The position numbers and the translations under genes were made by a program. DNA of 43,232 nucleotides, taken from Reyranella massiliensis 521. GTDB taxonomy: Bacteria; Pseudomonadota; Alphaproteobacteria; Reyranellales; Reyranellaceae. The stretch spans positions 1-43,232 of the forward strand of contig CAMAYC010000032.1 of the NCBI GenBank assembly GCA_945862125.1. Reading direction: 5' to 3'. Below the pieces are notes generated by a model. That model was not told the origin of the DNA. It did not search any database and saw nothing but the letters and a program-made list of their open reading frames with translations. This document shows, piece by piece, positions 41,651-43,232 of the stretch (its first letter is position 1; the number at the start of each line of letters is the position of its first letter).

Positions 41651-42301
41651 GTGACTGTCCCCGACGACATTTTCACCGAACCCGAAGACTTCTCACCGGA
41701 CACACTGGCCAATCTCGGGCCGCTGCGTCGGCTGGCCGGCGTGTGGCAGTCCGATCAGGGGGTGGATGTCAGCCCCAAGGCGGAAGGCCCTGAGCGGCGG
41801 GTTTTCCGGGAACATATCCGGATGGACCCGATCGATCCGCAACCCAATGGGCCCCAGCTCCTCTACGGGCTGCGTTACCACATCCACATCAATACGGCAG
41901 AGGAAGCCATCACCTTCCACGACCAGGTGGGTTACTGGCTGTGGGAGCCGGCGACCGGGCTGATCATGCAGAGCATCGCGATTCCGCGCGGGCAAGTGGT
42001 GCTGGCGGGCGGAAATGCGGCGCCGGACGACAAGCGCATTTCGGTGGAAGCACGGCGCGGCGATACGCGCTTCGGAATCTGCTCGACGGGCTTTCTCGAG
42101 GAGGCGTTCCGCACCGACTACTACCGCATCGACATCACCTTCAACGATGACGGCAGCTGGACCTATGTGACGCGTACTGATCTGGCGGTCCGAGGCAAGG
42201 AACCAGCCTTCAACCACAACGACACCAACACCTTGCGGCGGATTGCATCACCGGTGCCGAACCCGATGGTCGGCCTGCTGAAGGAAGGGAAAGCCGGCTA
42301 G
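41651..42301 (+). CDS. FABP-like/nitrobindin-type heme-binding beta-barrel domain protein
   Basis: A 216-residue protein whose body fits the bacterial FABP-like barrel: LGPLRRLAGVWQSDQGVDVSP near the start, repeated beta strands with LLYGLRYHIHINTAEEAITFHDQVGYWLWEPATGLIMQSIAIPRGQVVLAGG, and a closing RTDLAVRGKEPAFNHNDTNTLRRI. The RLAGVWQSD and GYWLWEPATG blocks are those of the domain. Heme or fatty-acid binding is known for relatives only. The start is GTG at 41651 with AAGGA seven bases upstream. Its TAG shares CTAG with the opposing gene. Confidence 0.72.
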   Translation: MTVPDDIFTEPEDFSPDTLANLGPLRRLAGVWQSDQGVDVSPKAEGPERRVFREHIRMDPIDPQPNGPQLLYGLRYHIHINTAEEAITFHDQVGYWLWEPATGLIMQSIAIPRGQVVLAGGNAAPDDKRISVEARRGDTRFGICSTGFLEEAFRTDYYRIDITFNDDGSWTYVTRTDLAVRGKEPAFNHNDTNTLRRIASPVPNPMVGLLKEGKAG

Positions 42302-43071
42302 TTCCTTTCGCCGAGCAGCGTCACGATTGCCCGCCACATCGTCCAGGCGTTGGACAGGCTGACCGCGTTGAATTCGACGTGGCCAATATCGTCCATCAGA
42401 AACAGCGAGACCCGCGCGCCTGACGCCGACGCCGCCAGGCTCTGGCTTTCGCTGTGGGGCACCAGTGGGTCGCCCTGGCCATGCACCAGGATGAGATGGC
42501 CGAGGAGCTTGGACAGGTCGTAGAAGACCAGATTGAGCCCATCGATCTCGCGACGGACGTTCTCCGGCAGCGCCGCGAGGAGAGCGGCCACGGCATCGGG
42601 GTCGCGATTGTCGACCACGGCCAATACGGCGCGCCCCTGCGGTCCCAGTGCCGTCGTCAGCGCCGTGATGTCAGCGCTGGAGTCGCGGCCGCGACGCCGG
42701 GCAAGTTCCTGCAACAGACGCGCGTCGTCGGCATTGTCGAGCCGACCCGCGTTGGCCTGGAGGAACGCCCAGCGGCCATAGCTGTTGGGTTCCCGCCGGA
42801 ACTCCCGGCTGCCGCCCATCGGCCGGAAAGCGCCTGTCGTTATGAAGCGGATTGCCGCCGTCATGTCGTGATAGCCGCCGATGCTGACCAGGAATGCGAC
42901 CCGCGAAGTGAGGTCGTCCTCGAGGGCAGCGATGATTGCCGGGCCAACCGCATAGGAGATCGCCGCAACACCGAGCGGCACGTCGGGCTGCCACTTGCCC
43001 AGCTGCCGCAGCGCACTCGCTACTCTTCCACCGTCGGCCCGCGAAAGCGCGAGGCGGCGCAACGTCTTCAC
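42298..43071 (-). CDS. Alpha/beta-hydrolase fold protein, N-terminally short
   Basis: A 257-residue protein. A nucleophile-elbow-like block VAAISYAVGPAIIAALEDD (near residues 35-53) gives Ser40, then VAFLVSIGGYHDMTAAIRF. The acid and histidine may be in HGQGDPLVPHSES and MDDIGHVEFN near the end. The usual first strands and oxyanion loop, about 100 residues, are missing before the elbow. The start is GTG at 43071, overlapping the upstream gene's TGA as GTGA; the frame upstream has no start and no homologous sequence. It could be a truncated gene or a short family variant. The function is unknown. Confidence 0.65.
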   Translation of the reverse strand: MKTLRRLALSRADGGRVASALRQLGKWQPDVPLGVAAISYAVGPAIIAALEDDLTSRVAFLVSIGGYHDMTAAIRFITTGAFRPMGGSREFRREPNSYGRWAFLQANAGRLDNADDARLLQELARRRGRDSSADITALTTALGPQGRAVLAVVDNRDPDAVAALLAALPENVRREIDGLNLVFYDLSKLLGHLILVHGQGDPLVPHSESQSLAASASGARVSLFLMDDIGHVEFNAVSLSNAWTMWRAIVTLLGERN

Positions 43072-43232
43072 GGGGCGAGGCGAAAGGTAGCGAGCGTGGC
43101 GAGTGTGTCGCCATCGCGGCGCAGCAGCGCCAGTTCCTCGATCCGGCCGGTCATCGGCAGATGCTGGCGTCCGACGATGCGCGCCACCTGCTCGGCTTCC
43201 GCCGCCCGGTCGAAGAGACCGAGCGTGATATG
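43068..43232 (-). CDS. Probable 2'-5' RNA ligase / 2H-phosphoesterase family protein, C-terminal fragment
   Basis: The last 54 codons of a gene cut by the window edge. It starts at the edge with HITLGLF, which matches the second HxTx motif of 2H phosphoesterases (LigT, cyclic phosphodiesterases), and ends in the family-like tail RIEELALLRRDGDTLATLATFRLAP. The first HxTx motif is outside the window, so catalysis cannot be checked. The stop overlaps the hydrolase start by GTGA. Confidence 0.55.
   Translation of the reverse strand, partial: HITLGLFDRAAEAEQVARIVGRQHLPMTGRIEELALLRRDGDTLATLATFRLAP

Noticed and set aside
1..43232. CRISPR array, prophage, insertion sequence or integron
   Set aside because: No regularly spaced repeats, transposase, integrase or terminal inverted repeats were seen; gene content and strand blocks look like ordinary chromosome.

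Overview
The window is one gene-dense, GC-rich chromosomal stretch of an alphaproteobacterium. The evidence is the core genes themselves: a uvrA / ssb / gyrA / coaD neighbourhood, a pdxH / fabI / aroC block, an alphaproteobacterial-style GyrA, TRAP and HyuAB catabolic genes, and frequent GTG and TTG starts. I see no phage, IS element or CRISPR array. No gap between genes exceeds about 190 bases. The genus cannot be fixed from sequence alone; a Rhodospirillales- or Hyphomicrobiales-like soil or water bacterium is the best guess.

Layout. (1) 1-9581, minus strand: a catabolic operon read from hyuA and hyuB (ATP-dependent hydantoinase/oxoprolinase/lactamase family) through a complete TRAP transporter (dctP, dctQ, dctM) to a gamma-glutamylamine-synthetase-like GS, an aldehyde dehydrogenase and a truncated iron alcohol dehydrogenase. 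It looks like import and breakdown of an amide, lactam or amine. (2) 9693-14967, plus strand: a cyclic-nucleotide-gated K+ channel, a KstD-like flavoprotein, a GDP-mannose-forming ManC and an amidinotransferase. (3) 14964-24961, minus strand: a tightly packed ten-gene surface-glycan or glycolipid operon. It holds an ABC exporter (Wzm/Wzt type), a GT21-like glycosyltransferase, a STAS protein, a Wza-like outer-membrane lipoprotein, a DevB/DevC/DevA-like second export system and two paralogous cellulose-synthase-like GT2 enzymes. Just upstream, with no visible terminator, lies a tRNA-Lys(UUU) that has its own good promoter and an abnormal T-loop. (4) 25191-34290: housekeeping core of coaD, gyrA, a HAD hydrolase, ssb, an MFS transporter and uvrA. 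(5) 34287-37294, minus strand: an APH/P-loop fusion kinase, a CDF metal exporter and pdxH. (6) 37375-42301, plus strand: fabI, aroC, a two-TM PH-like protein, sppA and a beta-barrel protein. (7) 42298-43232, minus strand: an N-terminally short alpha/beta hydrolase and the end of a 2H-phosphoesterase-like gene.

The most notable candidate for a new system is region 3 together with manC and the amidinotransferase: a mannose-linked, possibly guanidino-modified glycan or glycolipid. Its export appears to pair a Wzm/Wzt flippase with a DevBCA-type pump next to a Wza-type channel, without the usual polysaccharide co-polymerase, and with a STAS switch protein in the operon. Other notable signals are an A54/U58 swap in the tRNA-Lys T-loop, a strong hairpin at the dctP/dctQ junction, and the fact that all four convergent gene junctions are the same 4-base overlap, CTAG, in which both stop codons share the palindrome.
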